DNA of 64,000 nt, from NCBI GenBank assembly GCA_002077065.1, contig NAJO01000006.1:434001-498000 (forward strand), in the 5' to 3' direction. The notes below the pieces were generated by a model. The model was not told the origin of the DNA. It searched no databases and saw only the letters and a list, made by a program, of their open reading frames with translations. Positions 1-15,246 of this stretch are shown piece by piece (the stretch's first letter is position 1; the number at the start of each line of letters is the position of its first letter). Source of the stretch: Cryoendolithus antarcticus. Its lineage: Eukaryota > Ascomycota > Dothideomycetes > Cladosporiales > Cladosporiaceae. The translations under genes and the position numbers were made by a program.

Positions 1-1091
<1,091 letters not shown>

Positions 1092-1130
1092 TCCGCATCA
1101 TCAGCGGGCTGCCACTTCAGATTTAGCATA

Positions 1131-1469
1131 ATGCGGATGCTGATACCGCAACCACAGCTTGTCGATCCTGTCATTGGTATGTGAATATATAATCTGTTGA
1201 TCGCCGTAGTGCTGTGATCTCACATCCGCGCAGAGAAGCTGAGTGATCCACAGTCTGTCTCCGCACTCCACACTGCCAAGCGCTACCGAAAGCTCAACAT
1301 GATAAGCCGCATGTACTCCAGCATGCAAGAGTGGGGGACGAACTGCCTCAGGCCGCAAACAGCACTCTACGCAACTGGTCGTGGGGATGTAGGACAAGCG
1401 TGGAGCAGTCGTTGTACGACGAGCGTCTACACATTGCGCCATAGTATCGACACAACTGATGTTCATTAG
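1131..1469 (+). CDS. Possible small two-exon ORF between the two oxygenase genes
   Basis: I do not recognise this product. An ATG at 1131 opens 15 codons. A GTATGT donor at 1177 and a CGCAG acceptor ending at 1233 would remove a 57-nt intron, and the frame then stays open for 77 codons to a TAG at 1467-1469, giving 93 residues. Nothing in the protein marks a domain, signal peptide or membrane segment. The splice sites are good and an open second exon of this length is moderately unlikely by chance. The region could equally be the 3' UTR of the Rieske gene and the promoter of the phenol hydroxylase. The call is weak. Confidence 0.25.
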
Positions 1470-3608
<2,139 letters not shown>

Positions 3609-3843
3609 GGAATAGAGTCCTTGATACCGTTGCGCCAAGCCATACCGGTGAAAAAGCCCAACAGGGGACCAAGCCAACATGGCACAGCCTTGCATCGCCG
3701 CAGCGATCATTTGTGCGCGAACCAAGGTACCAACTATCACGCTCCCTAGTAGGCGCCGTAGACTTCGTTGATGGTGGTATGTGGCCTTGCGATGCTGAAC
3801 TTCCAGAACTTCCAACTTCTCTCTATGCTTGTAAGCCTTCGCG

Positions 3844-5312
<1,469 letters not shown>

Positions 5313-5914
5313 ACGAGAACGAGACCACAAATTGCGACTGGAGGGCCATCAATGCAGCATGAGAGGTGTCTCACCGCTCTGTGATCACTTCATCACCGCT
5401 GATAGACATCTACGCTCTCACAAAAAAATCCGAAGATCTTCATGCAACTTTGGCTTACCTCCAATCGCAGGTATCCCTTCGCTCAAACCAGCGAGAGACA
5501 GATATCGTACCCAGACCACGAGTCGTGTCCTTCAATAGCACTTTCTCCACATCTCATTACAGCTTCGGTGCTTATGATGGATAAGCAAACAACGAGCCAT
5601 TGTCATTCTGGCCCGTCGACTGCTGAAAGAGCGGAGAGATTATTGCAGAACGGACCACGCGCCTGCGAGAAAGCGAATAAGCTCCTCAAGCCGCCGTACT
5701 ATCGCTGCGATGGCGTCAGGGAAACAGCTCGGACCCTCCGAAACCTCCCAGTATCCTATGTTTGGGCCCTTTTTGGCACTTGTGGCGGCACTTGTGAGCA
5801 GTGTCCTTCGTATACTATCGACGTCTAGGGTATGCGGTCAACACCAACGCGGGTAGGTATACGCAGGGCATCAGCACCGCTCAGGTCGTCTCCGTCTCTT
5901 ACACCCAGGATCTC
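5313..5914. other. Convergent intergenic region, no gene supported
   Basis: This stretch lies between the 3' ends of the lectin-like gene and hexokinase. Short open frames (the longest 128 codons, at 5442-5828) show no protein-like composition or recognisable motif. I see nothing I can support beyond 3' untranslated sequence. Confidence 0.5.
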
Positions 5915-7504
5915 TCACTTCCCACCGACCTGCTTATTATCGCCCTTCGCCGCCGCAGTGCCCTTCAACATCCCCTCCCAGTCCTTGATCCCGACAGTAT
6001 TTCCCTCCTGCACCCGCTTCAATGTCAACGCCGCAATCAACGCAGCGCCGACACCGCTGCCGTCTTCGGCAGGCATGATCTCAATCGGATAAGTGCCCTC
6101 CTTAAGCGGCTTGCCGTCGCGGCCGGACTCCCAGTCCAGAATTTCTTTTAGCGCTTGGGCGCCGCGGACTTTGAAGTGGGGGTACTATGGCTTGTCAGCA
6201 TGGGATCATTCGTGCAATGATGAGACACTGTGACTTACTTTGTTAAACACACTGCCGTCCGCGCCCACATGTGCAGTCTTATACCCCTTCTTCTTGCAAA
6301 TCGCAGCGACGCCACACGCACTAAGCCTGGCACTGCGCGTGCCAATCAACTCAGCCAGACGCCTAATTAGCTCGAGTTCAGGGCGCTTGGGCGTGATATT
6401 CAGCTCCTTCTCGAACAAGTCATGTGTCTGTGCCAAATTCTCGAAGGCATCCTCCTCGACTTGACTCAAGAACGACGCATCCAGGGAGTAAGGCTTCTTC
6501 AGCGCGGAGATGTCCTGCCCTTCGAACATCTTGACGTGCCCTTGTTCGTGCAGATCTACGAGCACCAGACGGAAGAGCTCGCCAAGGTACAGACCCGCGA
6601 TCATCTTCTCGAAGGCTTGCTGGCCGGGACGAGGAGAGTCTTTGTCGATTATGACATCGTAGGGCGTACGAGGAAGGATCTTGTGCTCGTTGTCGAAGGC
6701 GCCCCATTCGCAGTTTATCGCGATCTCGGCATCGGGGTCCAGGTTCATGTGCGCCAGCTTGCCAACATTGCCGCAGGTCTCCATGTACGCTGCGTTGCAG
6801 CCTGTGCCGAAGATGCAACCGATCTTCATCTCGGAGTCCGTGTAGGCACTAGCTATCAATGTTCCGGTCGTGTCGTTGATTAGAGCTGTGAGCTTGATCG
6901 GTACACCTCGCTCTTCCAGCGCAGCTTCGAACGGAGGCACGACGTCCTTGCCTTCAACGCCGTCGATGTCGAAGCCTTTTGTCCAGCGCTGTAGCACCCC
7001 GTGATCGATGTACTCTTGCGTCGCTGGGTAGGAGAAGGTGAACCCCAGCGGGAGCTTATCCAGCTTTTCGCCCTCGTGGTGGTACTCAATGAATTGTTGT
7101 AAGCAGTCTGCTACATAACCCCACAGCTCGTCGGCGTTGCCTGTCTTGAGCTCTTCAGGCATGCGGTATTTTGATTGTATGATATCGAACTCGCCCTTCT
7201 CTTCTGGAAGATTGATCTCGCAGACGCGGAGGTTGGTGCCGCCCATGTCAAGCGCGAGGAAGGTTCCCGTTTCGTAGCCTGTCGGAAAACCCATGCACCA
7301 TGTTGGATTCATGGGTATGCTGCCGCCCTCTTTTGAGAGACCCTTGTCCAGCTCTGAGATGAAGTGGTCCGTGATCGCCTTCAGCTTTTGCGTGTCCACG
7401 GTGAAGAGCTGCTCCAGTCTCTTGATCTCTTCCACCATACTGCCTGGCATATCTGCCATCGAGCCCTTCCGGCTCGGCTTCCGCTTCGGTCCCAGTCCAA
7501 CCAT
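5915..7504 (-). CDS. hxkA: Hexokinase
   Basis: The enzyme phosphorylates glucose and fructose with ATP at the first step of glycolysis in the cytosol, and in fungi often also takes part in sugar signalling. Two exons, complement(6239-7504) and complement(5915-6184), are joined in phase 0 across a 54-nt intron and give 511 residues, close to the family length of about 490. Seen directly are the phosphate-1 motif LALDMGGTNLRV, the sugar-binding stretch LGFTFSYPA, the catalytic loop LINDTTGTL, IFGTGCNAAY, and the adenosine-binding C-terminal stretch AEDGSGVGAALIAAL. The second exon is needed for that last motif. The N-terminus (GPKRKPSRKG) is basic. Hexokinase rather than glucokinase is favoured by the PMNPTWCMGFPTG stretch. 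The gene is divergent from the IF1 gene. Confidence 0.96.
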
Positions 7505-8336
7505 GATTGCGGTCGCGTGTGTGAAGTCCGGTTTGGATAGTTCGACGGCGGAAGGGAATGAATGGGAGAAGTTATAGCAATCTCGACAGCTCTAGCAACG
7601 CTCTGTGGCCACAGACAAGGCGAATGGATGAACCCACTACCCCAACAGAAAGTCCTGGACTGCCAGTAAGATCACCAGTGATCCCTTACTAAGTGATGAC
7701 CAACGCGCTAGGAGGTTCAGGATGGTCGAAATGTTTAACGATAGCCCATTGGTGTCAATTGAACTCCGAACAGGTAGTTGGCGAGCTTACAGAGATAGCA
7801 GCGAAGTGGAGATAGAGTGTGAGAACATGTAATTACCTCTTACCGCGCCCAGCAGAAATGTCACCTCCGAGGGAGCAGCGACGCAACTGCCCCACCAGGC
7901 CACCCCTCAACCGACCGCCGCGCCCCGGAGATACTATACCGCCTCGCCGCTTGGTCCACGACATTGCACACGAGGGTAAGACATAGAGAGGAAAACGCAC
8001 GAGAGCGTCCAGTCGCCAGGCGGAACGTCAATGGCTGTCGATACAGCATCGCCAATGTCGGAAATATCGCATGCCCTCCAAACTGCAGATCCAACGTCAT
8101 TCCCTCGTGAAGCTCGCTCAGCCTTGGCAAGCTCTGAGCTCAGACCATAGCTTAATCGTGAAGTGAGGTCGACAGCATGTGGAGGATCACGCAGATATCT
8201 AAGCAAACAATCATCTACCCATCGAACTATTGACCGATCTCATCGCATCTTCAAGTAGGTCTTGACGCAATTGGCTTCGGTCCCGCGCTTTGGCTCTTTC
8301 TTGAGGACGTCCGCTGACCTCGATCTAAGTTAAATC
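7505..8336. promoter_or_regulatory. Divergent promoter region, hexokinase / IF1
   Basis: These 832 bp separate the start codons of hexokinase (left, minus strand) and the ATPase inhibitor (right, plus strand) and must hold both promoters and 5' UTRs. Small antisense frames between 7861 and 8206 have no protein-like features. I could not assign specific operator sites. Confidence 0.5.
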
Positions 8337-8745
8337 ATGTCCGCTCTCCGCCTCCGCCTCGCTCTACCAAGGACGCTCCCAACAGCAACCCGTTCGTTCA
8401 CCTCGGTGACCTGCCGCATGGCAGAAGGCGATACTGGCGCGACTCGCTCCGGCGGTGCCGCAAGCGGCGATGCCTTCAACAAGCGTGAAGCAGCTGATGA
8501 GTCGATGTACATCAGACGTCAGGTAAGCCAGCCATTGTCCGGATGCTGCGGCAAGTGAGGAAGGTGGCGTGACAGGAAGTGTGGAAGCTTGGCCGATGGG
8601 TTGGGTACAAACGGACGCGCAGAAGCTGACATGTTCACTACAGGAGCAAGAGAAGCTCGCAGCACTGAAGAAGAAGATCGCGGATGGCGAGGCCGAGATT
8701 GCAAAGCACAGGAAGGAAGCCGAGGAGCTGGGCAAGCAGAAGTAG
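8337..8745 (+). CDS. inh1: Mitochondrial ATPase inhibitor (IF1 family)
   Basis: The protein blocks ATP hydrolysis by the mitochondrial F1Fo-ATP synthase when the membrane potential falls. Exons 8337-8522 and 8644-8745 are joined in phase 0 across a 121-nt intron (GTAAGC..CAG) and encode 95 residues. Residues 1-26 form an arginine/serine/threonine-rich presequence (RLRLALPRTLPTATRSF). The inhibitory segment follows (DAFNKREAADESMYIRRQ, then EQEKLAALKKK), and the second exon is a charged alpha-helical coil ending ELGKQK, as expected of IF1 dimerisation helices. Length and layout match the family. The intron lies inside the inhibitory region. Confidence 0.88.
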
Positions 8746-9338
8746 AGTAAGGAAGGGACCATGTGTACGAGTGCAAGCATCAGACTGTGGCTTGAGTCGA
8801 CTAAATGTGTTGGAGAACGTAAGAGCGGTCCACAGATATCCTGCGATTGTCTCTTCGATGGTTGTATATAAATAGCTTCATCGAGAGTACTCAACTCATT
8901 TCAAGTTTGCCTGCGTTAGAACTTCTAAAGGGGTTGTCCTGAAGTTGCACTCTGGGATGTCGGCTAGCCTGGTATATTGTCGACTTGCAGTGGATTAGAG
9001 ATCCCAGCGTGGTTTGAAGAACGGCATCTGCTCTGTGTGCAGCCTACAGTTACGGTACAAGGTAATGGTATCGAAGCACCGGGAATGAATGAGCAGGGAG
9101 GCAGACATAGACATGCATGTGCAGCAAGTTGGGAAAGCATACGAGAAGTCACTGTCATTGCCTCAGACTAAGTACACCACGCACTTCCAACGCCGATGCT
9201 CTCAACCCCGGCAGCCGGGTGCGTGTCTACCATCCGTGGGTCGTGATGCTGATGAGTTGCCGCCTGAAGCGAACCCCACGCTTGTCCTCGGCTAATGCAG
9301 TACATCCCTCAACGATGAAGCAAGAAGACTAAAAGACT
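8746..9338. other. Convergent 3' region between IF1 and eL19
   Basis: Both flanking genes end here, so this is 3' untranslated and intergenic sequence. A TATATAAATA string at about 8865 lies downstream of the IF1 stop and is more likely 3' UTR than a promoter. No ORF shows protein-like composition. Confidence 0.45.
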
Positions 9339-10319
9339 CTATGACTCCGTCGTCTTCTCCTCCTCCTCCACCTCGCCCTCTCCAGTCAACGCCTGCCTCT
9401 TCTGTTGCACACGCTCCTGGCGCCTCTCGCGGGCAGCCTTCGTCTTGGCACGCTTAGCGTCCATCTCGTCCTTGAGTGCGCGCTCGCGGGCGGCTTCGGC
9501 CTTGGCCTTGTGAATCTGATTGGGCTGTTAGCAGTGTGTTCCGCTATGGTGACAGCGCATTGCGAGTCATGAGGTTATCACGTGATGTGAAGATAAGGCG
9601 GTACTTACGTGCTCAACGAGGGCACGCTTGTGCTTGAAGGTGTTACCCTTGCTCAGGTGGTAGAGCTCGTGGTAGAGGTGACGATCGATCTTGCCGGCGG
9701 CGCGGTACTTGACTAGTAGACGGCGGAGGACACGAAGACGGCGCATCCACACAACTTGGCTGTAACGTGTGTCAGTATTGTGCTTCCGATTCATGCCCAT
9801 CTCTCCCAAAAGTGGATGCTGGAATTCCCTCCTCTTCTTCTCATCCTAATGCCACCTCTCATCACATCGCAGGGAATAGTCAAGACTCACGTTGGCATCC
9901 TAGCATCCGCAGTACCCTTCCTCTTACCGAAACCCCTGTGACGTCCAATCCTCCTCGCAGCGGTCAACTCACGCGCACGAGCACGCGAGTGCATGGTGAC
10001 CGGCTTGCGGATAATGAGGCCATCGGCGATAAGCTTGCGGATCGTCTGGCGGGAGTTGGCGTTGGCGATCTCGTTCACTTCGTTGGGGTCGAGCCAGATC
10101 TTGCGCTTTCCGCAGTCGGCGACGGAAGCCGCGAGGCGCTTCTGGGTGCGGAGATTGTTGCCCCTGCGAAGAGAGTGATGTTAGTATTGCTGTTCTTCGG
10201 TAGCGGTGTGTTGCGGGTGGCGCTGAGGCGTGCTGGCGGACGATTGAGGGCGACTGAACGGCGTGTGGCCTGCTGAGAGATGCGTGATGTTGTTTCTGAT
10301 GGGCTGGGAGCACTTACAT
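9339..10319 (-). CDS. rpl19: 60S ribosomal protein L19 (eL19)
   Basis: This is a structural protein of the large cytosolic ribosomal subunit. Four coding exons on the minus strand are 10319-10318, 10163-9891, 9759-9609 and 9515-9339, giving 200 residues. Family signatures seen are [59 protein letters not shown] and the very basic C-terminal helix ([22 protein letters not shown]). The first intron splits the start codon: exon 1 contributes only AT and exon 2 begins with G, giving M-G-N-N-L-R. Donors are GTAAGT, GTGAGT and GTAAGT. As with many fungal ribosomal protein genes, introns crowd the 5' half. Confidence 0.95.
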
Positions 10320-10558
10320 CTTGCCTGTATTTCAGTATTGATGGTATTCGATGGTCGTACTCCGGCAGAGACGCTGCTGAAGTTCGCCAGTGAGGGGAAC
10401 CAGCGAATTTCGTGACGCTAGGTGTAGAGTCTTGGCATGTCTAATTAAGACTAGCGCGTATCACGTGGTCTGCGATGAAACGACATCAAAATAAGTCGAC
10501 AATTTCTTCTCACTAATGCTGATGATAAGACGTGAACCAAATGTTACTGGTCACACGC

Positions 10559-11785
10559 TCACTGACTGTATAGGCTACTCGTCGCCGTATCCCGCTTCTT
10601 GGATCCAAGCACCACGCTCACCCACGCACCAGCATCATCAAAAACCACCCTCGAGTCACGATGAGTGCTCCTCAACGTTTTAAGACTCACTGTCTGCAGT
10701 GTACGCTCAGACAGTACACGGATCGTTTGATGCGGATTGATCACGTTGCCAAGCCATGTCTCGACGAGAGCATACCATACGATCGCCTTCCTGATCCCCT
10801 GCAAGTCGATGTCGAGGTCGAGTGTCAGCGGACTCGGACCTTCTTCGCCTAGCCAGACGAATCGCAGACACTTCAACGTTCGAGCGAAGCTAGCAAGGTA
10901 TTCGTGCAGAACCTTCTTGAACATGATGACTTGACTGTTGCTTAGCGTGTGCTTGTTGCTAAGAGGATTATGCAGCTGCACGTCGAGGGTCTGCAAATCT
11001 CGCCAGAGGCTGCCTCGGATGGTGGACGCCGACGAGAAAGCCGAGAAGCCAGACCAGCGGAGGTGCACGATGCCCGTTGCGTGTATGGGTGACAAGCGTA
11101 CGGACGTGAGGCGGCGAAAGCGACCACGCTCGAGTGCCAACCGCAGCGTAATCAGCATCGTCTCAACTTCTGTTCGTCCTGGCCATCCTGGGTCTCCATG
11201 GCAGCGTAACTCGATAGCACGCACTTGTGAGAAGTGTGACAGCAGCGCAACCCAGTCAAAGTCGGTCGAGAGGTCTGAGCCTTGATCGGATACGGTCTTA
11301 GTCCGGCGCGAAATTGAAGTCATTGGAAGCGATGTTCTCATCGAGAACGCAGCGCCGCTGTCGTGTGTGGTTGTGCTGATAGTGCTCGCTCGCATTGCTT
11401 GTCGCACACCTTTCCATCTCCACTGAGCTGCCTCACTACCTCGACTTGAAGAAGGCGGGGGGTTACTAGTCCTTGTCACCTTGTGCAGCCAGCTTGACCG
11501 CTCTGTCTTGGGTCTCCTCGGCGATCCGACCTTGATGACCAACGTGCGACAGTATGGAGCGAGCGTCGCGAGGATCGCCGTGTCGGCATCCTCTGGCCAT
11601 GGTGCCGAGATGTAGATGTCGTGGAAGAGTCGCTCTGGTGTATGATCCAGGAGGTCATGGAATGTTCGGGACGCCACTCGTAGCGCTGCGAGATCTCGTT
11701 TGGACAGCTTGCCAAAGAGTGTAGATCGGACTTTGTCTCGCTTGCCGCTGCATCTCAGCACTGCGTCTTCGATCTTGGACACCAT
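10559..11785 (-). CDS. F-box-like protein, hypothetical
   Basis: This is a single-exon gene of 408 residues. Residues about 22-60 (TLFGKLSKRDLAALRVASRTF, with HDLLDHTPERLFHDIYI beyond) resemble the F-box-like segment at the start of many fungal substrate adaptors, which link targets to SCF ubiquitin ligases through Skp1. The rest is not recognised: a Ser/Thr-rich, probably disordered section (about 100-170), then a helical part with leucine-spaced segments. No leucine-rich or WD repeats are obvious. The role is inferred from the N-terminal motif alone. The ATG at 11785 is the first in frame, and there is no evidence of introns. Confidence 0.72.
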   Translation of the reverse strand: MVSKIEDAVLRCSGKRDKVRSTLFGKLSKRDLAALRVASRTFHDLLDHTPERLFHDIYISAPWPEDADTAILATLAPYCRTLVIKVGSPRRPKTERSSWLHKVTRTSNPPPSSSRGSEAAQWRWKGVRQAMRASTISTTTHDSGAAFSMRTSLPMTSISRRTKTVSDQGSDLSTDFDWVALLSHFSQVRAIELRCHGDPGWPGRTEVETMLITLRLALERGRFRRLTSVRLSPIHATGIVHLRWSGFSAFSSASTIRGSLWRDLQTLDVQLHNPLSNKHTLSNSQVIMFKKVLHEYLASFARTLKCLRFVWLGEEGPSPLTLDLDIDLQGIRKAIVWYALVETWLGNVINPHQTIRVLSERTLQTVSLKTLRSTHRDSRVVFDDAGAWVSVVLGSKKRDTATSSLYSQ

Positions 11786-12008
11786 TGTCGACGATCTGTG
11801 TATCGAAGTGATATGGCATACATCGTGGCACTACCATGAATGTAGGCTTCAGCAGCAAACACTGCTAACCGTAACTATGCGTTGGTGGCAGTACCTGTGC
11901 AGACATTTGGAGATTGCGGTAGTAGCCAAATTGTGTCTTGTGGAATCACGCACAGTCGATGGACGACGGCATGGAAGGGCTGAATCATGAGGGTTTGCTG
12001 ACATTGCC

Positions 12009-12605
12009 TCACCTGGTTGGCATCTCTTTCGTATAGCTTCTTTCATACGCGGACTCGCTAGTATAGTCCTTGGACGGCCCCTTCACTTTGTAGCGAAGTC
12101 CGAAAACCTTCATCTCTTCTTCAGAATCGTTCTCGTCGTCCTCGTCTTCATCTTGGACATCGGACACCTTGGGCATGCGGAACTCATACGCAGCCCAGTA
12201 CATGTCTTTCGAGCACAAATGCTCTCCTCTCGCGATAACAGCATTCTCACCCGTCTCAAGCTCCAGGTCATGGAATAGATAGTCCACCTCCTCCTTGCCC
12301 CTTTGATCCTTCGTCTCCTCCTTCACGAACCAGGCGCTAATCTTGTCCTCGTCTCGGCTGTAACGGTATATGTACTTCCGATTTGCCCGTAATGTAAAGC
12401 CATTGTCAGTCTTCAGTTCACCCTCCTCGTGATACAGCAGCTCCAGAGTCACGGATGGTACAGTCGCTTTTCGAGGGGTGAAGGTGGCCGTGCCATCGAA
12501 CGTGCCACTTGGAAATCCTGGCAGGGCACTGTTGAGAGATCGTCGAAGTCGCCAAGTGCCTCTAAGGTTGATGAAGATGCTGGCAGCGAGTGTGCGTTCT
12601 GCCAT
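12009..12605 (-). CDS. DUF6314 family protein
   Basis: This 198-residue, single-exon protein matches the fungal/bacterial DUF6314 family in layout: an opening LRGTWRLRRSLNS, then FDGTATFTP, LLYHEEGEL, NRKYIYRYS, VDYLFHDLELETG, ARGEHLCSKDMYWAAYEF and a closing RYKVKGPSKDY. The fold is probably a small lipocalin-like beta barrel; that and any ligand are inference. The function is unknown. An acidic insert (VQDEDEDDENDSEEE, about residues 150-165) interrupts the last strands. The gene is divergent from the Ayg1-like hydrolase, sharing a 421-bp promoter region. Confidence 0.78.
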   Translation of the reverse strand: MAERTLAASIFINLRGTWRLRRSLNSALPGFPSGTFDGTATFTPRKATVPSVTLELLYHEEGELKTDNGFTLRANRKYIYRYSRDEDKISAWFVKEETKDQRGKEEVDYLFHDLELETGENAVIARGEHLCSKDMYWAAYEFRMPKVSDVQDEDEDDENDSEEEMKVFGLRYKVKGPSKDYTSESAYERSYTKEMPTR

Positions 12606-13026
12606 CTTCGCTCGCTGCCGTCGACTTCTTCAAAATACTTTCAGCATGAGTTCGACCTTTCACAGGATATACTACTGCACTCATATGCCGGCCACGATCA
12701 TTGCTTCTCTCAGATAACGATATGGGGCTAACGCGTCGACCGCGGCTCCACATCGTCCAATAACGACATCGAGCAAGTGCATCGGCAATTCTATTTATGC
12801 AGCATGTGCTCCCCACGCAGTTCCGTGAACACGGAACAGCCTCATAGACGTCGTGAGCACCATCCTACAAATTGTTGCAAAGGTAAGAAGGACCATTGCG
12901 CTCTCAGTCTCGGCCTCAAAGACTCCCGTCAACGTCCGCTCATCTCGTCATCTATCTACCTCGTACATCCCACTACCTTCTAGCGCCCATTGAAGTTTGT
13001 CCAATACACCTGTGCGTCCTTTCTCG
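12606..13026. promoter_or_regulatory. Divergent promoter region, DUF6314 gene / Ayg1-like gene
   Basis: These 421 bp lie between the two start codons. The sequence is not protein-like in any frame. A sharing of regulation is possible but nothing in the sequence shows it. Confidence 0.45.
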
Positions 13027-14440
13027 ATGGCGCAACCAGGTGGCAAGTTCCACATACAAGAGAAGCTCTCAAGCACGGCGCCGCATCATGAGAGCTTCGA
13101 GCAGCTGTGGGCAACGAAGTGGAAGGAGCCAGTGAGCATTTGCTTTGACTGTTTTTCTGTGCGCATTTAACGAGATCAAGGCAACAAGAGGACTTTACCC
13201 ATTCATGTTTGGATCTGTCAAGGACTTCGAGCCAATAGTCGACCAGCTTGTGAAGGTGAGTGCATCTCATTGATTCCTACGCCACATCCATTCGGCATGC
13301 TGAGCCATCACAGGAAGGGCAAAAGGAGCCCTATGATTGGGACAAGTACGCCGTAGCCTTCTTCCCTAAGGCTGAGGAGCTGAAAGCTGCTGCAGAGCAG
13401 GCCGAGCAGGACGGCAATCAGGAGAAGGCATCTGAGCTTTATCTGTAGGTAGGGTCTATGATCCGAGTGTCTTCACGTTGCTAAGTACGTGCAGCCGCTC
13501 TTCAGCTGTCTACCGCATCTCGCGCTTCCCTGCTCCCCGATCAGAGAAGCAACGCTACGCATGGGAGCAAGGTAAGATCGTGTCAGCCAAAGGTCTGGCA
13601 CTTCGCGAGCGTCCTACACGAGAGGTGAAGATCGCGCACAAGCACGGCCTTCCATCTGAGGGTAAAGAACTGCAGTTTTACTATCACCTACCACCAGGCA
13701 CGACCAAGGAGAAGCCCGTGCCACTGCTGATCATCTTCACTGGACTTGATGGCTATCGGACCGAGCTCGCTGTCTGGATTGAAGGCTGGTCGCGACTGAA
13801 TGTCGCCGTGGTCGTGCTTGAGATTCCAGGGACGGGTGACTCGCCTGCTGATCCGAAGGACCCTAAATCACCTGATCGACAGTATTCCACGTTGCTCGAC
13901 TGGGTTGACGAGCAGCCAGAAATCGATTCAGCAAGAAAGGCTGTGTGGGGTTTCAGCACTGGTGGATATTATGCCATTCGCATCGCCCATACCCACGCTG
14001 ATCGACTCGCTGGTGCGGTAGCACTAGGAGGCGGATGCCACTACATGTTTATGGACACTTGGCTAGACAACGTCAATCGGCTCGAGTACCCCTTCGACCT
14101 CGCACATACACTAGCTTACAAGTGGGGCTATGGCGATGATCTTGAGGCCTTCAAGAAGGAGGGCATGAAGTTCTCGCTCCGTGAGGATGAAACCCTCGAT
14201 AGCAAATGTTCGCGGCTGCTGCTAGTCAATGGCATGGAGGATGAGATCTTTCCGATTGATGACTACCAGCTATGTCTGAACCATGGCGCTATCAAGGAGG
14301 CGCGTTTTGTGGATGCGAAGAAGCATATGGGCGAGCCTGATAGCTTTTTCATCATACTGCCGTGGCTATATAAGCTTTTCGGGATACAAGGCAATCCTGG
14401 GCAGCAGATGGGCACGATACCTTCGCGGCCAAAGTACTGA
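13027..14440 (+). CDS. Ayg1-type alpha/beta hydrolase (polyketide-shortening esterase family)
   Basis: Exons 13027-13131, 13181-13255, 13314-13444 and 13495-14440 encode 418 residues, the same size as Ayg1 of Aspergillus fumigatus, which shortens a heptaketide naphthopyrone to tetrahydroxynaphthalene in DHN-melanin synthesis. The whole layout fits: a helical lid domain (PFMFGSVKDFEPI, AVYRISRFPAP), then the hydrolase core with LLIIFTGLDGYR, EIPGTGDSPADP, the nucleophile elbow GFSTGGYYAIR, the acid in NGMEDEIFP and a candidate catalytic histidine in KKHMG. No polyketide synthase or other melanin gene is in this window. The role in pigment or another acyl-hydrolysis step is inferred from the family. 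Intron 3 begins GTAGGT and overlaps an in-frame TAG. Confidence 0.85.
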
Positions 14441-14635
14441 GCCTGCATGTAGACGTATATATGTACATGAGATCATAAAGAACTGTTTTCTCACTTCACG
14501 CTTGTTCACTGCGTGTCGAGAGTCTTGGCATTTCTTATGTCTCACCTCGATTGTTAGATTAGACTTGCTTGCGCATTCTATCCAATGCTACACCATCTTC
14601 ACACTAGCGTCATCCACACCTACATCTCCGCTGAC

Positions 14636-15053
14636 ATGGACGAGTCAATGGACATCGATCCGGCACTGGCGGTCCAGATGGGCTTCTCATCCTTCGGTGG
14701 CGCCCCAAAGAAGCGCAAGTTTGATGCCAATGATGCTGTGACCGACGTAGACACTGCAGGCAAGGCACAAGCGCCATCTCAGCTGAAAGCTACGGGATCG
14801 AACTCTCAGCCACTTGGCCAGATCGTAGACCGCACGAGTGCTATGCCATCGGCTGGTAAGATCGACCCATACTCGAGCATCCCGTAAGCTATTGACAGTC
14901 AACGTAGTCGTCGCAAGCGCTGAGGCTCGCACTACCACAGTCCCTGGTGAGCCGAGTTTACAGGCTCTGAGACAGGGCGTACGTAATGAGGACGGCGACA
15001 TGGTGTACTTCCTGCCGAGCTTTCTGGAAGACCCATGGGCTGGACTGAAGTGA
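14636..15053 (+). CDS. Small conserved-looking hypothetical protein (two exons)
   Basis: I do not recognise a named family. Exon 1 (14636-14855) encodes an acidic, low-complexity start (MDESMDIDPALAVQMGFSSF, then the basic GAPKKRKFD, which could be a nuclear localisation signal). Exon 2 ends with a compact, coding-like stretch (GEPSLQALRQGVRN, VYFLPSFLEDPWAGLK). Donor GTAAGA is at 14856. Two acceptors keep the same frame: AG at 14897-14898 (intron 43 nt) or AG at 14906-14907 (intron 52 nt, more typical), giving 124 or 121 residues. An ATG 51 nt upstream in the same frame is possible, but the one at 14636 better fits the protein composition. Confidence 0.6.
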
Positions 15054-15246
15054 AGTCGGATCTCATACAGCCTGCGTTTGTGGAACTACGCAATGTGGGC
15101 GCTACCCACGACCAGAGACTTGCGTCAGAAAAGTGGTGTCCTTGACGGCGTGTTCGAAACATCTTCTTATCACTGGGTCGTGCATACTACGACTAACGGG
15201 AACACGTGCATGAGCTCTGCCACAGATCGCGGTATGGCAAAGCACC

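Noticed and set aside
5442..5828. 128-codon plus-strand frame downstream of the lectin-like gene
   Set aside because: No protein-like periodicity or motif; it lies in a convergent 3' region.
8862..8873. TATATAAATA as a TATA box
   Set aside because: It lies downstream of the IF1 stop and no plus-strand gene follows before the end of rpl19, so a 3' UTR element is more likely.
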